From positions 1 to 64,000 of the forward strand of contig NZ_JBAHWA010000001.1 in assembly GCF_036697405.1 (NCBI RefSeq): 64,000 nucleotides of DNA, given 5' to 3'. The position numbers and the translations under genes were made by a program. Positions 1-8,647 of this stretch are shown piece by piece (position 1 is the first letter of the stretch; each line of letters opens with the position of its first letter). Source of the DNA: Lysobacter sp036697405. Its GTDB lineage: Bacteria > Pseudomonadota > Gammaproteobacteria > Xanthomonadales > Xanthomonadaceae. Under the pieces are notes generated by a model. The model was not told the origin of the DNA. It was given only the letters and a program-made list of their open reading frames with translations, and did not search any database.

Positions 1-178
1 CCGGGATTTTTCGAATGGACATCCTTGTCCATTCGAAAAACGGCGCGCGTCCTGCGCGCCGCCCTTCGGGTCTACGATTGATCGGTGAGTGCGGGGCTAT
101 GGATTCCAATGCCGGGGCAACAGCAACAGCAACAGCAACAGCACGGCAACGACGATCGCAGCCGCAACCGCAACCGCG
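1..178. repeat. Compound dispersed repeat, copy 1 (short satellite)
   Basis: This is the first of two copies of a mosaic element; the second lies at 9303-9744. It opens with a perfect 15-bp stem hairpin at 7-40 (arms TTTTTCGAATGGACA and its complement). A GC-rich 8-bp stem follows at 41-61, then a conserved stretch ending in TGGATTCCAATGCC, then a short hexanucleotide tract (GGCAAC, three AGCAAC units, then decay) from about 116. The window edge cuts its left part, so the GGTTACTTTCTCTT hairpin seen in copy 2 may lie just outside. I see no gene in it. Short open frames through the satellite are an effect of the repeat. Confidence 0.85.
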
Positions 179-238
179 GTGGAACGCGGGGATGGCGCCG
201 GGGCGGGCGTCCGGCCGGCGCCCGATCGCCGGGACGGG

Positions 239-250
239 TAAAATGGCCGG
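239..250 (+). promoter_or_regulatory. Putative -10 box for leaderless trhO transcript
   Basis: TAAAAT at 239-244 is followed by exactly six bases and then the ATG at 251. No Shine-Dalgarno sequence fits in that space. Transcription normally starts about seven bases past a -10 box, so the mRNA would begin at or next to the start codon. uup and thpR show the same arrangement. Confidence 0.5.
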
Positions 251-991
251 ATGCTGCTCAATATCGCCGCCTATCACTTCGTCCGCATCGACGACCCCGA
301 TGCCCTGGCCGCGCGCTTGCGCGCGAGCGCCGAGGCGGCGGCGCTGCGGGGGACGGTGCTGGTGGCGGAGGAGGGGCTGAACCTGTTCCTGGCCGGCAGC
401 CGGGATGCGATCGGCGCCTTCCTGGCCGAGCTGTGCGCCGATCCGCGCTTCGCCGATCTGGCGGTCAAGACCAGCCACAGCCGCGCCCAGCCGTTCGCGC
501 GCCTCAAGGTCAAGCGCAAGCGCGAGATCGTCACCTTCCGCCGCGAGGACAGCGCGCCGCTGCAGCGCCGGGCACCGGCGGTCGCGCCGGAGCGGCTGGC
601 GCAGTGGCTGGACCAGGGTCACGACGACGCCGGCCGGCCGGTGGTGCTGCTGGACACCCGCAACCGCGAGGAGGTCGGCTACGGCAGCTTCGTCGGCGCC
701 CTGACCCTGCCGATCGACAACTTCGTCGACCTGCCCGAGGTCCTGGCGCCGCACCGGCAGGCCCTGGCCGGGGCCACCGTGGTCAGCTTCTGCACCGGCG
801 GCATCCGCTGCGAGAAGGCCGCGCTGTGGCTGCGCGACGACGGCATGGACAACCTGCTCCAGCTCGAGGGCGGGATCCTGGGCTATTTCGAACGGGTCGG
901 CGGCGCCCACTACCAGGGCCGCTGTTTCGTGTTCGACGAGCGCGTCGCCCTGGACCCGCAACTGCAGCCCTTGGTCGACGCCGCGGCCTGA
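251..991 (+). CDS. trhO: tRNA uridine(34) hydroxylase, rhodanese family (TrhO/YceA-like)
   Basis: A 246-residue cytoplasmic protein. An N-terminal acylphosphatase-like half (about 1-100) is followed by a rhodanese domain (about 118-235). The active-site loop FCTGGIRCEK carries the catalytic Cys181 and the second conserved Cys of the family. TrhO enzymes hydroxylate U34 of certain tRNAs using prephenate-derived chemistry; that role is family knowledge, not visible here. The protein is shorter than E. coli YceA (about 350 aa) and lacks the C-terminal Cys-rich extension, so it belongs to the short form. The ATG at 251 has no ribosome-binding site and sits six bases after a TAAAAT box. Confidence 0.85.
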   Translation: MLLNIAAYHFVRIDDPDALAARLRASAEAAALRGTVLVAEEGLNLFLAGSRDAIGAFLAELCADPRFADLAVKTSHSRAQPFARLKVKRKREIVTFRREDSAPLQRRAPAVAPERLAQWLDQGHDDAGRPVVLLDTRNREEVGYGSFVGALTLPIDNFVDLPEVLAPHRQALAGATVVSFCTGGIRCEKAALWLRDDGMDNLLQLEGGILGYFERVGGAHYQGRCFVFDERVALDPQLQPLVDAAA

Positions 992-1178
992 AAAGTCGGG
1001 CCCGGCTGCGCCAATGGCGCGCCGAAACCGGTATTGTTTCGGGCAAGGACAGGGGATCGTTAGCCAAACCGTAAACCGGGCGAGCGATCCCATTCAGACA
1101 AATCAAGGGGTTACCTTGGGCGACGCGGCCGCTATGATCGACGGTCGTCTCTTCCAGCCCCCGTACGAAGGACCCCTG

Positions 1179-1808
1179 ATGCGTCGAATCCTCCCGCTAC
1201 GCGCCCCCCGTTTTGCCTGGCCCCTGGGCCTGGCGCTGAGCGCCCTGGTCCTGAGCGCCTGCCAACCGCAGGCTCCGGCCAGCGCCGCCGCCCCCGAAGC
1301 CACCACCGCCGCGCCGCCGCCGGCGATGCCCTCGCCGGACCCGAACGCGGCCCCGGTCGAGCGCGCCGCGCCGCCGCTGATCAAGCCCGTCGCCCTGGGC
1401 GAGTTCGAACCCGGCAACCCCGTCGCCAACGCCGCCACCGGCAAGCTCAAGATCGAAGACGCCACCCTGAAGGGGGCCAACGGCGCCAGTTTCGGCACCG
1501 AGCGCGTCGCCCTGGTGACCGGCGGCGACGAGTACAGCGCCGGCGCGACCTATGCCGCCTCGATGCAGATCGACCCCAGCCAGACGGTCGAGCTGCGCCA
1601 CGTGGTCGAACAGACCCCGCCCACCGATCACCCCGCCAACGCCTTCTGCGGCGGCGCACCCACCGCTTACATCGCCCTGGCCAAGGTCGGCGAAGGCGAG
1701 CGCGAAGTGGTCAAGGTGCTCGCCCTGCAGGGTCAGGACCTGCCCGCGCCCGGTGCCAAGGGCGTGAGCGTTTGCGCCACCACCAGCTACCTGGTCGCCA
1801 GCCGATGA
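1179..1808 (+). CDS. Putative outer-membrane lipoprotein, unknown function
   Basis: A 209-residue protein with a lipoprotein signal: basic MRRILPLR start, hydrophobic core and lipobox LSAC, giving a lipidated Cys at about residue 28. A low-complexity Ala/Pro linker follows, then a soluble domain (about 65-209) with two or three Cys that may form a disulphide. I do not recognise the domain. AAGGA seven bases upstream supports the ATG at 1179 over an in-frame upstream start. The stop overlaps the start of the next gene (ATGA), so the two are probably translationally coupled and may work together at the envelope. Confidence 0.75.
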   Translation: MRRILPLRAPRFAWPLGLALSALVLSACQPQAPASAAAPEATTAAPPPAMPSPDPNAAPVERAAPPLIKPVALGEFEPGNPVANAATGKLKIEDATLKGANGASFGTERVALVTGGDEYSAGATYAASMQIDPSQTVELRHVVEQTPPTDHPANAFCGGAPTAYIALAKVGEGEREVVKVLALQGQDLPAPGAKGVSVCATTSYLVASR

Positions 1809-2665
1809 CATCCACGCCGCGTACGATTCCGCAACGCCTGCAGGGCCTGGCCTGGTCCGGCCCGATCGCCCTGGTCCTGTGTTGCGCGAACGCCTACGCG
1901 GCGCCGCTGCTGCGCCAACCGCCGACATTGCGCGTGGCCGGCGACAGCGCGATGGCCACCCGCAGCCCCGAACAGCGCCCCGCCACCGGTTGGGGCGAGT
2001 CGCTGCCGATGCTGCTGCGCGGCGACGCGGTGCAGTACGAGAACCGCGCCGCCGACGGCCGCAGCAGCCGCCAGTATCTGCAGGAAGGCCTGTGGGCGCG
2101 GTTGATGACCGCGACCCGGTCCGGCGACGTGGTGTTCATCGCCTTCGGCCAGGACGATGCCTCCAAGCGGCCCGAACGCTACACCGCGCCGGAAGCGTTC
2201 CGCGCCAACCTCGAGCGTTTCGTCGACGAAGCGCGCATGCGCGGCGCCACGCCGGTGCTGCTGACCCAGGTCGCGCAGCCGGATTTCCGTTCCGGCGGCC
2301 TGCGCACCGACAACTCGCCCTATGCCGACGTGGTGCGCGCGATCGCCGTGCAGCGCCAGGTCCCGCTGATGGACATGCAGCGCGCCAGCGAAGGCTTGCT
2401 GCGCGAGGCCGGCTCCGAGGGCGCCAAGACCCTGTTCGTGTACGACAGCGAATACGAGCTGAGGTACCTCAACCACAACACCCGCTACCTGCTGCCGATC
2501 GACGACGAAGCCTCGCCCACGCCCTGTGGCGCGGCGAAGATCGCCCAGCGCGCGAGCGTGCTGATGCGCGCGGGCGGGCTGGAGGCCTGGCTGGAGGACG
2601 CGGCGGTCATCGATCAGCGCGTGACCCAGGTCTGCAACGCGCAGCGCGACGCCTTGAAGCGCTGA
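1805..2665 (+). CDS. Secreted SGNH/GDSL-type esterase-like protein
   Basis: A 286-residue protein with an N-terminal signal peptide (cleavage near AYA-AP). The body resembles the rhamnogalacturonan acetylesterase branch of SGNH hydrolases: block I GDSAM, TGWGESL, an AADGRSSRQYL stretch and a FGQDD block. In active relatives the third block is usually GHND with a catalytic-pocket Asn, and a DxxH near the C-terminus supplies Asp and His. Here the block reads GQDD and the C-terminal region has NHNTRYLLPIDD rather than a clean DxxH. The nucleophilic Ser of block I is present. It may be a diverged deacetylase or a degenerate one. It overlaps the upstream lipoprotein by 4 bp. Confidence 0.7.
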   Translation: MTSTPRTIPQRLQGLAWSGPIALVLCCANAYAAPLLRQPPTLRVAGDSAMATRSPEQRPATGWGESLPMLLRGDAVQYENRAADGRSSRQYLQEGLWARLMTATRSGDVVFIAFGQDDASKRPERYTAPEAFRANLERFVDEARMRGATPVLLTQVAQPDFRSGGLRTDNSPYADVVRAIAVQRQVPLMDMQRASEGLLREAGSEGAKTLFVYDSEYELRYLNHNTRYLLPIDDEASPTPCGAAKIAQRASVLMRAGGLEAWLEDAAVIDQRVTQVCNAQRDALKR

Positions 2666-2690
2666 GGCGCGATCATCGGACGTCCAACCT

Positions 2691-2719
2691 ACGGCCGCCT
2701 GCGCGGCCGTTTCGTTTTT
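2691..2719 (+). terminator. Rho-independent terminator
   Basis: A perfect 8-bp stem ACGGCCGC/GCGGCCGT with a CTGC loop is followed by TTCGTTTTT, 25 bases after the esterase stop codon. It would end the lipoprotein-esterase operon. Confidence 0.8.
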
Positions 2720-2738
2720 CGGCTTACTCGGCCTCGGG

Positions 2739-2807
2739 GTAGGAGCGGCGTAAGCCGCGACCACGCAACTCCGATGGCGATGCGGTCGCGGCTTACGCCG
2801 CTCCTAC
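2739..2807. repeat. Inverted pair of REP-type palindromes
   Basis: The arm GTAGGAGCGGCGTAAGCCGC at 2739 and its inverted copy ending at 2807 flank 21 unrelated bases. This gives a long hairpin between two convergent genes. It belongs to the intergenic family found repeatedly in this window. Confidence 0.9.
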
Positions 2808-2822
2808 TCCACAGCAGGGCGG

Positions 2823-4064
2823 CTAGGACCGCAAATACGCCACCGCGGCGCGGCCGGCGATCAGGCCGCTGGCGTAGCACGCGGTCAGCAGGTAGCCGCC
2901 GGTCGGGGCTTCCCAGTCCAGCATCTCGCCCGCGCAGTAGGTGCCGGGCAGGGCGCGCAGTTGCAGCCGCTCGTCCATCGCCTCCAGGCGCACGCCGCCG
3001 GCGCTGCTGATGGCTTCAGCGATCGGACGCGCGCTCAGCAGACGCAGGGGCAGGCGCTTGATGGCGGCCGCGACCCGGGCCGGGTCCTGCTTGGCTTGCG
3101 CGTCCAGCACCTCGTGCAGCAAAGAGGCCTTGACCCCCTCGAGTCCGGTCTGCCGGCGCAGGTGTTCGCTGAAACTGCGGCCCGCGCGCGGGCGCGCGAG
3201 TTCGGCCTGCAGGCGTTCGCGTTCGCGGCCGGGCGCCAGGTCCAGCGCCAACACGGCCGCGCCGTCGCGCGCGATCGTCTCGCGCAGTTCGGCCGAGAGC
3301 GCATAGATCAGGCTGCCCTCGATGCCATGCGCGGTCGCCACGCACTCGCCCTGCAGCGCGCGCTCGCGGCCGTCGCCGTCGCGCCAATGCGCGATCACCG
3401 GTTTCAGGGGCGCGCCGGCATGGCGTTGCGCGAAGTGTTCGCTCCAGGCGATGTCGAAGCCGCAGTTCGACGGCTGCAGCGGCGCCACGTCGACGCCGCG
3501 CTGCGCCAGCCACGGCGCCCAGGCGCCGTCCGAACCCAGCTCCGGCCAGCTGCCGCCGCCCAGGGCGAGCACGCAGGCGCGCGCGCGCAGGCGGCGTTCG
3601 CCCTCGGGCGTGGCGAAGCGCAGCGCGCCGTCTTCGCTCCAACCCAGCCAACGGTGGTGGACGTGGAAGCGCACGCCGTCCTCGCGCAGGCGCCGCACCC
3701 AGCCGCGCAGCAGCGGCGCGGCCTTGCGATCGACCGGAAACACCCGATCGGAGCTGCCGACATAGGTCTCGACGCCGTGCGCGCGCGCCCAGGCGCGCAG
3801 GTCCTGCGCGTCGAACGCGTCCAGCCAGCGCGCGATCTGCGGCGCGCGCTCGCGGTAGCGCGCGTCGAAGGCCGGCCGCGGCTCGGCATGGGTGAGGTTG
3901 AGCCCGCCCTTGCCGGCGATCAGGAACTTGCGCCCGACCGAGCCCTTGCCTTCGTAGAGATCGACCTCGATCCCGGCCGCGCGCGCGACCTCGGCCGCCA
4001 TCAGGCCGGCGGGGCCGCCGCCGACGATGGCCAGGCCGGGCAGCAGGGTGGGGGCATCGCTCAT
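2823..4064 (-). CDS. HI0933-like FAD/NAD(P)-binding oxidoreductase (TIGR03862-type)
   Basis: A 413-residue flavoprotein. The N-terminal dinucleotide-binding loop reads VGGGPAGLMAAE (from about residue 13), with an E-x-K-x3-GRKFLIAGKGGLN stretch typical of the BaiN/HI0933 group. LALGGGSWPELGSDG lies mid-protein, and the C-terminal FAD motif is GTYCAGEMLDWEAPTGGYLL. A Rossmann fold with an inserted domain is expected. The substrate is unknown; relatives include BaiN, a proposed bile-acid reductase in gut clostridia. I chose the ATG at 4064 because it places the glycine loop close to the N-terminus. An upstream GTG start at 4091 would add nine residues. A second homologue lies at 16651-17838. 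Confidence 0.8.
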   Translation of the reverse strand: MSDAPTLLPGLAIVGGGPAGLMAAEVARAAGIEVDLYEGKGSVGRKFLIAGKGGLNLTHAEPRPAFDARYRERAPQIARWLDAFDAQDLRAWARAHGVETYVGSSDRVFPVDRKAAPLLRGWVRRLREDGVRFHVHHRWLGWSEDGALRFATPEGERRLRARACVLALGGGSWPELGSDGAWAPWLAQRGVDVAPLQPSNCGFDIAWSEHFAQRHAGAPLKPVIAHWRDGDGRERALQGECVATAHGIEGSLIYALSAELRETIARDGAAVLALDLAPGRERERLQAELARPRAGRSFSEHLRRQTGLEGVKASLLHEVLDAQAKQDPARVAAAIKRLPLRLLSARPIAEAISSAGGVRLEAMDERLQLRALPGTYCAGEMLDWEAPTGGYLLTACYASGLIAGRAAVAYLRS

Positions 4065-4213
4065 CGGTTCGCGGACGGCGCCGTCGTGCACGGCGCGCCA
4101 TTATGCGGCCGCATCCGCATTCCGGCGCCGGCACCCATGACTACCGTGCCGGGTAGCGCGCGCGGGCTTCGGGTATCGTCGGGCGTCACCCCTGATCGTC
4201 GGAGTTGCCAACG

Positions 4214-5836
4214 ATGCGATCCCTGTCCCTGGCCACGCGCGGCGCCGGTCTGCTGCTGGGCGCGCTGCTCACTTGCCAGGCCCTGGCCGCGCCGCCGCAG
4301 CCCGCGCCCGAACTGCCGGCGCAATTGCAGGACTTCGATGCCTACGTCGAAGGCGTGCGCCAGCGCTTCGACGTGCCGGGCATCGCGGTGGCGATCGTCA
4401 AGGACGGCCGCATCGTGCTCGAACGCGGTTACGGCCTGCGCCGGCTCGACCGCCCGGAGAAGGTCGACGCGCGCACGCTGTTCGCGATCGCCTCCAACAC
4501 CAAGGCCTTCACTTCGGCCTCGCTGTCGATCCTGGCCGACGAGGGCAAGCTCAGCCTCGACGACCGGGTGATCGACCATCTGCCGTGGTTCCGTATGGCC
4601 GATCCCTACGTGACCCGCGAGATGCGCGTGCGCGACCTGCTGGTCCACCGCAGCGGCCTGGGCCTGGGCGCGGGCGATCTGCTGTACTGGCCCGGCAGCG
4701 ACTACAGCACCCTGGAGGTGGCCCAGCGCCTGCGCGAGGTCCCGCTCAGCGGCAGCTTCCGCGGCCAGTACGCCTACGACAACATCCTCTACGGCGTCGC
4801 CCAACTGGTGATCGAGCAGGCCAGCGGGCAGAGCTACGAACGCTTCCTGCGCACGCGCATCCTCGATCCGCTGGGCATGCGCGACACCCGCTACAACAGC
4901 GATGCGCTCAAGCCCGGCGACAACGTCGCCACCGGCTACGCCAAGGCCGATTTCAAGGACCTGCAGCCGGCTCCGCGCATGGCCTGGGCCAACGTCTCCG
5001 GCGCCGGCGGCATTTATTCCAGCGTGCACGACATGAGCCAGTGGCTGCGCACGCAATTGGCCGGCGGCGTCTACACCGATACCGCGGGCCAGGAGCAGCG
5101 CTTGTTCAGCGCCGCGCGCCAGAAGGCGATGTGGTCGATCGTCACGCCGATGCCGATCGGCGAGCCCTCGGTGCCCGAGCTGGCGCCGGTGCGTCCCAAC
5201 TTCCTCGGCTACGGCGAAGGCTGGCAGCTGTCGGACTACCGCGGCCGCAAGCTCGTCTGGCACACCGGCGGCTGGCCGGGCATGGTCTCGCGCGTGACCC
5301 TGGTGCCCGAACACAAGCTGGGCATCGTGGTGCTGACCAGCGCCGAGCTGCCGGGCGCGTTCCAGGCCGTGACCATGCGCGCGCTGGACGCCTATCTGGA
5401 CGCGCCGCGCACCGATTGGACCGCGGCCTACGGCGCGGCGCTGGACAAGTCGCTGGCCAAGTCCGACGACGAGTGGAAGCGGCACCAGGCCGCGCGCGCC
5501 GTCGGCACCCGGCCTTCGCTGGCGTTGGCCAAGTACGCCGCGACTTACCGCGACCCCTGGTACGGCGAGGTGATCGTCGAACAGCTGGACGGCAAACTGC
5601 GCATGCGTTTCGCGCGCAGCCCGGACCTGGTCGGCGAACTGCAGCACTGGCAGCACGACAGCTTCATCGTGCGCTGGGACCAGCGCTGGCTCAACGCCGA
5701 CGCCTTCGTCGATTTCGCGCTGAGCGCCGACGGCGCGGTGCGCGAAGTGCGGATGGAAGCGATATCGCCCAACACCGATTTCAGCTTCGATTTCCACGAC
5801 CTGCGCCTGACGCCGGTGCCGGCGAAGGGCGGCTGA
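4214..5836 (+). CDS. Secreted serine hydrolase, class C beta-lactamase fold
   Basis: A 540-residue protein with a Sec signal peptide (cleavage near ALA-AP). The beta-lactamase/transpeptidase domain (about 40-380) carries all three expected motifs: SNTK (nucleophile Ser), YAYDN as the Y-x-N element, and HTGG in place of KTG. A C-terminal beta-rich segment (about 430-540) looks like the DUF3471 lipocalin-like tail common in esterase/peptidase members. It is more likely a periplasmic D-aminopeptidase or esterase than a drug-resistance enzyme. The ATG at 4214 follows GGAG at 4201-4204; a TTG nine bases earlier is also in frame but less well placed. It converges on chrA with a two-base gap. Confidence 0.82.
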   Translation: MRSLSLATRGAGLLLGALLTCQALAAPPQPAPELPAQLQDFDAYVEGVRQRFDVPGIAVAIVKDGRIVLERGYGLRRLDRPEKVDARTLFAIASNTKAFTSASLSILADEGKLSLDDRVIDHLPWFRMADPYVTREMRVRDLLVHRSGLGLGAGDLLYWPGSDYSTLEVAQRLREVPLSGSFRGQYAYDNILYGVAQLVIEQASGQSYERFLRTRILDPLGMRDTRYNSDALKPGDNVATGYAKADFKDLQPAPRMAWANVSGAGGIYSSVHDMSQWLRTQLAGGVYTDTAGQEQRLFSAARQKAMWSIVTPMPIGEPSVPELAPVRPNFLGYGEGWQLSDYRGRKLVWHTGGWPGMVSRVTLVPEHKLGIVVLTSAELPGAFQAVTMRALDAYLDAPRTDWTAAYGAALDKSLAKSDDEWKRHQAARAVGTRPSLALAKYAATYRDPWYGEVIVEQLDGKLRMRFARSPDLVGELQHWQHDSFIVRWDQRWLNADAFVDFALSADGAVREVRMEAISPNTDFSFDFHDLRLTPVPAKGG

Positions 5837-5838
5837 GT

Positions 5839-7053
5839 TCAGCCGCCCAGCCAGGCGCTGGCGGCCGCGGCCAGCACGCACCAGGACACCGCCCACAGCG
5901 GCGGCCGGCGCAGCCAGGCGAGCAGGGCAAAGGCGACCGCGGCGATCGCGACGTCGCGCCACGAACCGATGCCCGAGGTCCAGACCGGGTCATACAGCGC
6001 CGCCGCCAACAGCCCGACCACGGCCGCGTTCACGCCGGCCAGCGCGCGCGCCGCGCGGGCCGAACCGGCGACGCGGCTCCATACCGGCAGGGTGGCGCTC
6101 AGCAGCAGGAAGCCCGGCAGGAAGATCGCCAACAACGCCACCGTGGCCGCGAGCGCGGCCGGCGCCCCGGTGGGCACCTGCGCGCCCAGCAAGGCCGCCA
6201 GCGAGAACATCGGCCCCGGCACCGCTTGCGCGGCGCCATAGCCGGCCAGGAAGGCCTCGGAGCCGATCCAGCCGGTGTCGACGGTGACGCGCTCCAGCAA
6301 CGGCAACACCACGTGGCCGCCGCCGAACACCAGCGCGCCGGTGCGGTAGAAGCCCGCCGCCAAGGCCGACAGGGTGGGCGCGCCCGACGGCGCCAGCCAG
6401 GTGGCGGCCAGGCCCAGCGCGAAGACGGCGAAGGCCAGCGCGCCGCCGCGTGCGCCGTAGCGCAGCGGAAACGCGGGGGCCGGCGTGGGTATCAGGCGCC
6501 GGCACAACCAGGGGCCCAGCAGCGCTCCCAGCGCGATCGCGCCCAACTGCATCGACGTCGACCCCGACCACAGCACCAGCGCCGCCGTCAGCCCGGCCAG
6601 CAGCAGGCGCGGCAGATCCGGCGCCAATTGGCGCGCCATCGCCAACACGCCTTGCGCCACCACCGCGACCGCGACCAGTTTCAATCCGTGCACCAGCGTC
6701 GTCGCGACCAAGGGCTCCAGGTGCGGCGACAGCGCCGCGAACGCGAACAGCAGCAGCGCCGAGGGCAGGGTGAAGCCGACGAAGGCGGCCAGGGCGCCGC
6801 GCCAGCCGGCGCGCATCAGGCCGATCGCATAGCCCATCTGGCTGCTCGCGGGGCCCGGCAGGAACTGGCAGACCGCGAGCAGTTGCGCATAGCTGCGATC
6901 GTCCAGCCAGCGCCGGCGCTCGACGAACTCGCGGCGGAAGTAACCCAGGTGCGCGATCGGCCCGCCGAACGAGCTCAGGCCCAGGCGCAGGAACGCCGCG
7001 AACACTTCGCGTGCGGAGCCCGTGGCGGCGTTGGGCGAGGATGGCGGACTCAT
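5839..7053 (-). CDS. chrA: Chromate transporter ChrA (two-domain CHR family)
   Basis: A 404-residue inner-membrane protein with about ten hydrophobic segments in two homologous halves. The first half has the CHR signature FGGPIAHLGYF and FLPGPASSQMGY. The second has the counterparts FGGGHVVLPLLE and AVPGPMFSLAALLGAQ. Two-domain CHR proteins export chromate, probably as proton antiporters. No chrB or other metal-resistance gene is adjacent, so the physiological substrate could be another oxyanion. It is transcribed toward the serine hydrolase. Confidence 0.88.
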   Translation of the reverse strand: MSPPSSPNAATGSAREVFAAFLRLGLSSFGGPIAHLGYFRREFVERRRWLDDRSYAQLLAVCQFLPGPASSQMGYAIGLMRAGWRGALAAFVGFTLPSALLLFAFAALSPHLEPLVATTLVHGLKLVAVAVVAQGVLAMARQLAPDLPRLLLAGLTAALVLWSGSTSMQLGAIALGALLGPWLCRRLIPTPAPAFPLRYGARGGALAFAVFALGLAATWLAPSGAPTLSALAAGFYRTGALVFGGGHVVLPLLERVTVDTGWIGSEAFLAGYGAAQAVPGPMFSLAALLGAQVPTGAPAALAATVALLAIFLPGFLLLSATLPVWSRVAGSARAARALAGVNAAVVGLLAAALYDPVWTSGIGSWRDVAIAAVAFALLAWLRRPPLWAVSWCVLAAAASAWLGG

Positions 7054-7190
7054 CGCGGAGGCGTCATGGCGGAAGATCGTGGGCCATTGTGCGGCATGGC
7101 CGATGGCACTGGGCCGTATGCCCGCGGCTGCTAAGCTCGACGGGCAAGGCGCGGCGCCGGTCGCCGCCGCCGGATCGGACGGAGAAACGC

Positions 7191-7343
7191 ATGAGTTGGA
7201 TGGCCGTAATCGTGGTGATCGTCGCGGGCTATCTCGCGTTCAAGGCGGTCAAGTTCGTGTTCAAGCTGTTGTTGTGGATCGTGGTGCTGGGCGGCCTGTA
7301 CTGGCTGGCGGCGCCGGCGTTGGGCTGGCCCTTGCCGTTCTGA
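7191..7343 (+). CDS. Small single-pass membrane protein (50 aa)
   Basis: The product is 50 residues: a hydrophobic helix (MAVIVVIVAGYLAF), two Lys residues and a second hydrophobic stretch ending ...WLAAPALGWPLPF. This would be a one- or two-pass inner-membrane miniprotein. GGAGA about eight bases upstream supports the ATG at 7191. Function unknown. It stands alone between the chromate transporter, which is divergent, and the PLP enzyme 16 bases downstream. Confidence 0.6.
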   Translation: MSWMAVIVVIVAGYLAFKAVKFVFKLLLWIVVLGGLYWLAAPALGWPLPF

Positions 7344-7359
7344 GCGGGAGCCGCGCGCC

Positions 7360-8625
7360 ATGTCCTATGTCAGGTGCCTGCGCGGTCTGGCTTCGGGCGT
7401 CGAGTATTCCGCCGACGCGGCGATGAATCTCGATCCGGTCGACGGCCGTCCGGTGGAAATGCTGCTCGACCTGGAGCGCCTGGCCGCGCAGCGACCGCAT
7501 GCGGCCTGGTACGACCCGCGCCGCCGCGACCTGTGGCGCTTCGGCGGACTGATGGCGCTGGACGCCTCAGATCCCGAGGACGCGCGCCACATCGTCGCGC
7601 TGGGCGAGGGCCATACGCCCTTGCTCGATTATGCGGCGCACCCGGTCGCGCGCGCGGCCGGGATCGCCCTGTGCTTGAAGGACGAGGGCCGCGCTCACGC
7701 CGGCTACGGCGCCAATCCCAGCCAGAGCTTCAAGGACCGCGGCATGGCCATGGTGGTCGCGCAGGCGCGCCGCCTGGGACTGGGCAAGCTGGCGGTGCCG
7801 ACCCAGGGCAACGCCGGCGATTCCTTGCTGCGTTATGCGCTGGCCGGCGGTCTGAGCCTGGTCGTCGCGATGCCCGAGGACACGCCGATGCCGATCCTGG
7901 GCAACGTCGCCGCGGCCGCGCAACGCCATCGCGAGCGCGTGACCCTGGAACTGGCCGGCCCGACCATTCGCGAGGCCGGCGCGCTGCTCAAGGAGCGCTA
8001 TCTGCCGCAAGGTTATTTCTCGGTCGCCACGTTCCAGGAGCCGGGCTGGCGCATCGAAGGCAAGAAATCCCTGGGCCTGGAACTGGCCGAGCCCGCGCCC
8101 GGATCGACGCGCTGGTCGCTGCCCGATGCGGTGATCTACCCAACCGGCGGCGGCACCGGCGTGCTGGGCATGTGGAAGGCCTGGGACGAGTTGCAGGCGC
8201 TGGGCCTGATCGATGCGCGTCGGCCGCGCATGTTGTGCGTGCAAAGCGCGGCCACTCAGCCGCTGGTGCGCGCCTTCGACGCCGGCGCCGCCGATACCCA
8301 GGCGGTTGAGGCCGGGCAGACCTTGGCCTTCGGACTCAACGTGCCCGGCGGCGTCGGCCATTTCCGCGTGCTGGAGATCCTGCGCGCCAGCGGCGGCGCC
8401 GCGGTCGCGGTGGAAGAGGGCGACATCGCCGCCGAGTTCGCGCGCTTGTGGCGCGAGCCGGTGGGCGGCGGCGCACCGGCCTGGATCGGCCCGGAAGGCG
8501 CGGCCTGCCTGGCGGCGTTGCCGCAGCTGATCGAACGCGGCCTGATCGCGCGCGGCGAGCGCGTGGTCGCGGTCAATACCGGCTCGGCGGAGAAGTACTT
8601 GCCGGACCTGCGTCATCTGATCTGA
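7360..8625 (+). CDS. Threonine-synthase-like PLP-dependent lyase
   Basis: A 421-residue fold-type II PLP enzyme. GEGHTPLLDY is followed by the PLP lysine in NPSQSFKDRGM, a phosphate-binding QGNAGDSLLRYA stretch, and a glycine-rich YPTGGGTGVLGMWKA cofactor loop. The pattern fits the threonine synthase family (phosphohomoserine to threonine), but no thr genes are adjacent. Other type II beta-eliminating enzymes such as diaminopropionate or cysteate synthase types cannot be excluded. The N-terminal segment YVRCLRGLASGVEY, about 70 residues before the catalytic domain, is typical of threonine synthase paralogues. GGGAG precedes the ATG. Confidence 0.75.
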   Translation: MSYVRCLRGLASGVEYSADAAMNLDPVDGRPVEMLLDLERLAAQRPHAAWYDPRRRDLWRFGGLMALDASDPEDARHIVALGEGHTPLLDYAAHPVARAAGIALCLKDEGRAHAGYGANPSQSFKDRGMAMVVAQARRLGLGKLAVPTQGNAGDSLLRYALAGGLSLVVAMPEDTPMPILGNVAAAAQRHRERVTLELAGPTIREAGALLKERYLPQGYFSVATFQEPGWRIEGKKSLGLELAEPAPGSTRWSLPDAVIYPTGGGTGVLGMWKAWDELQALGLIDARRPRMLCVQSAATQPLVRAFDAGAADTQAVEAGQTLAFGLNVPGGVGHFRVLEILRASGGAAVAVEEGDIAAEFARLWREPVGGGAPAWIGPEGAACLAALPQLIERGLIARGERVVAVNTGSAEKYLPDLRHLI

Positions 8626-8647
8626 ACCGATACCCCCAGGAGCGGAC

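Noticed and set aside
4214..5836. Antibiotic-resistance class C beta-lactamase
   Set aside because: The third motif is HTGG, the protein is much longer than AmpC and has a DUF3471-like tail; a peptidase or esterase role is more likely.
4273..7134. A 953-codon plus-strand frame across the serine hydrolase and chromate transporter genes
   Set aside because: It is a frame-shifted shadow of both genes, rich in Arg/Gly/Pro, without a domain.
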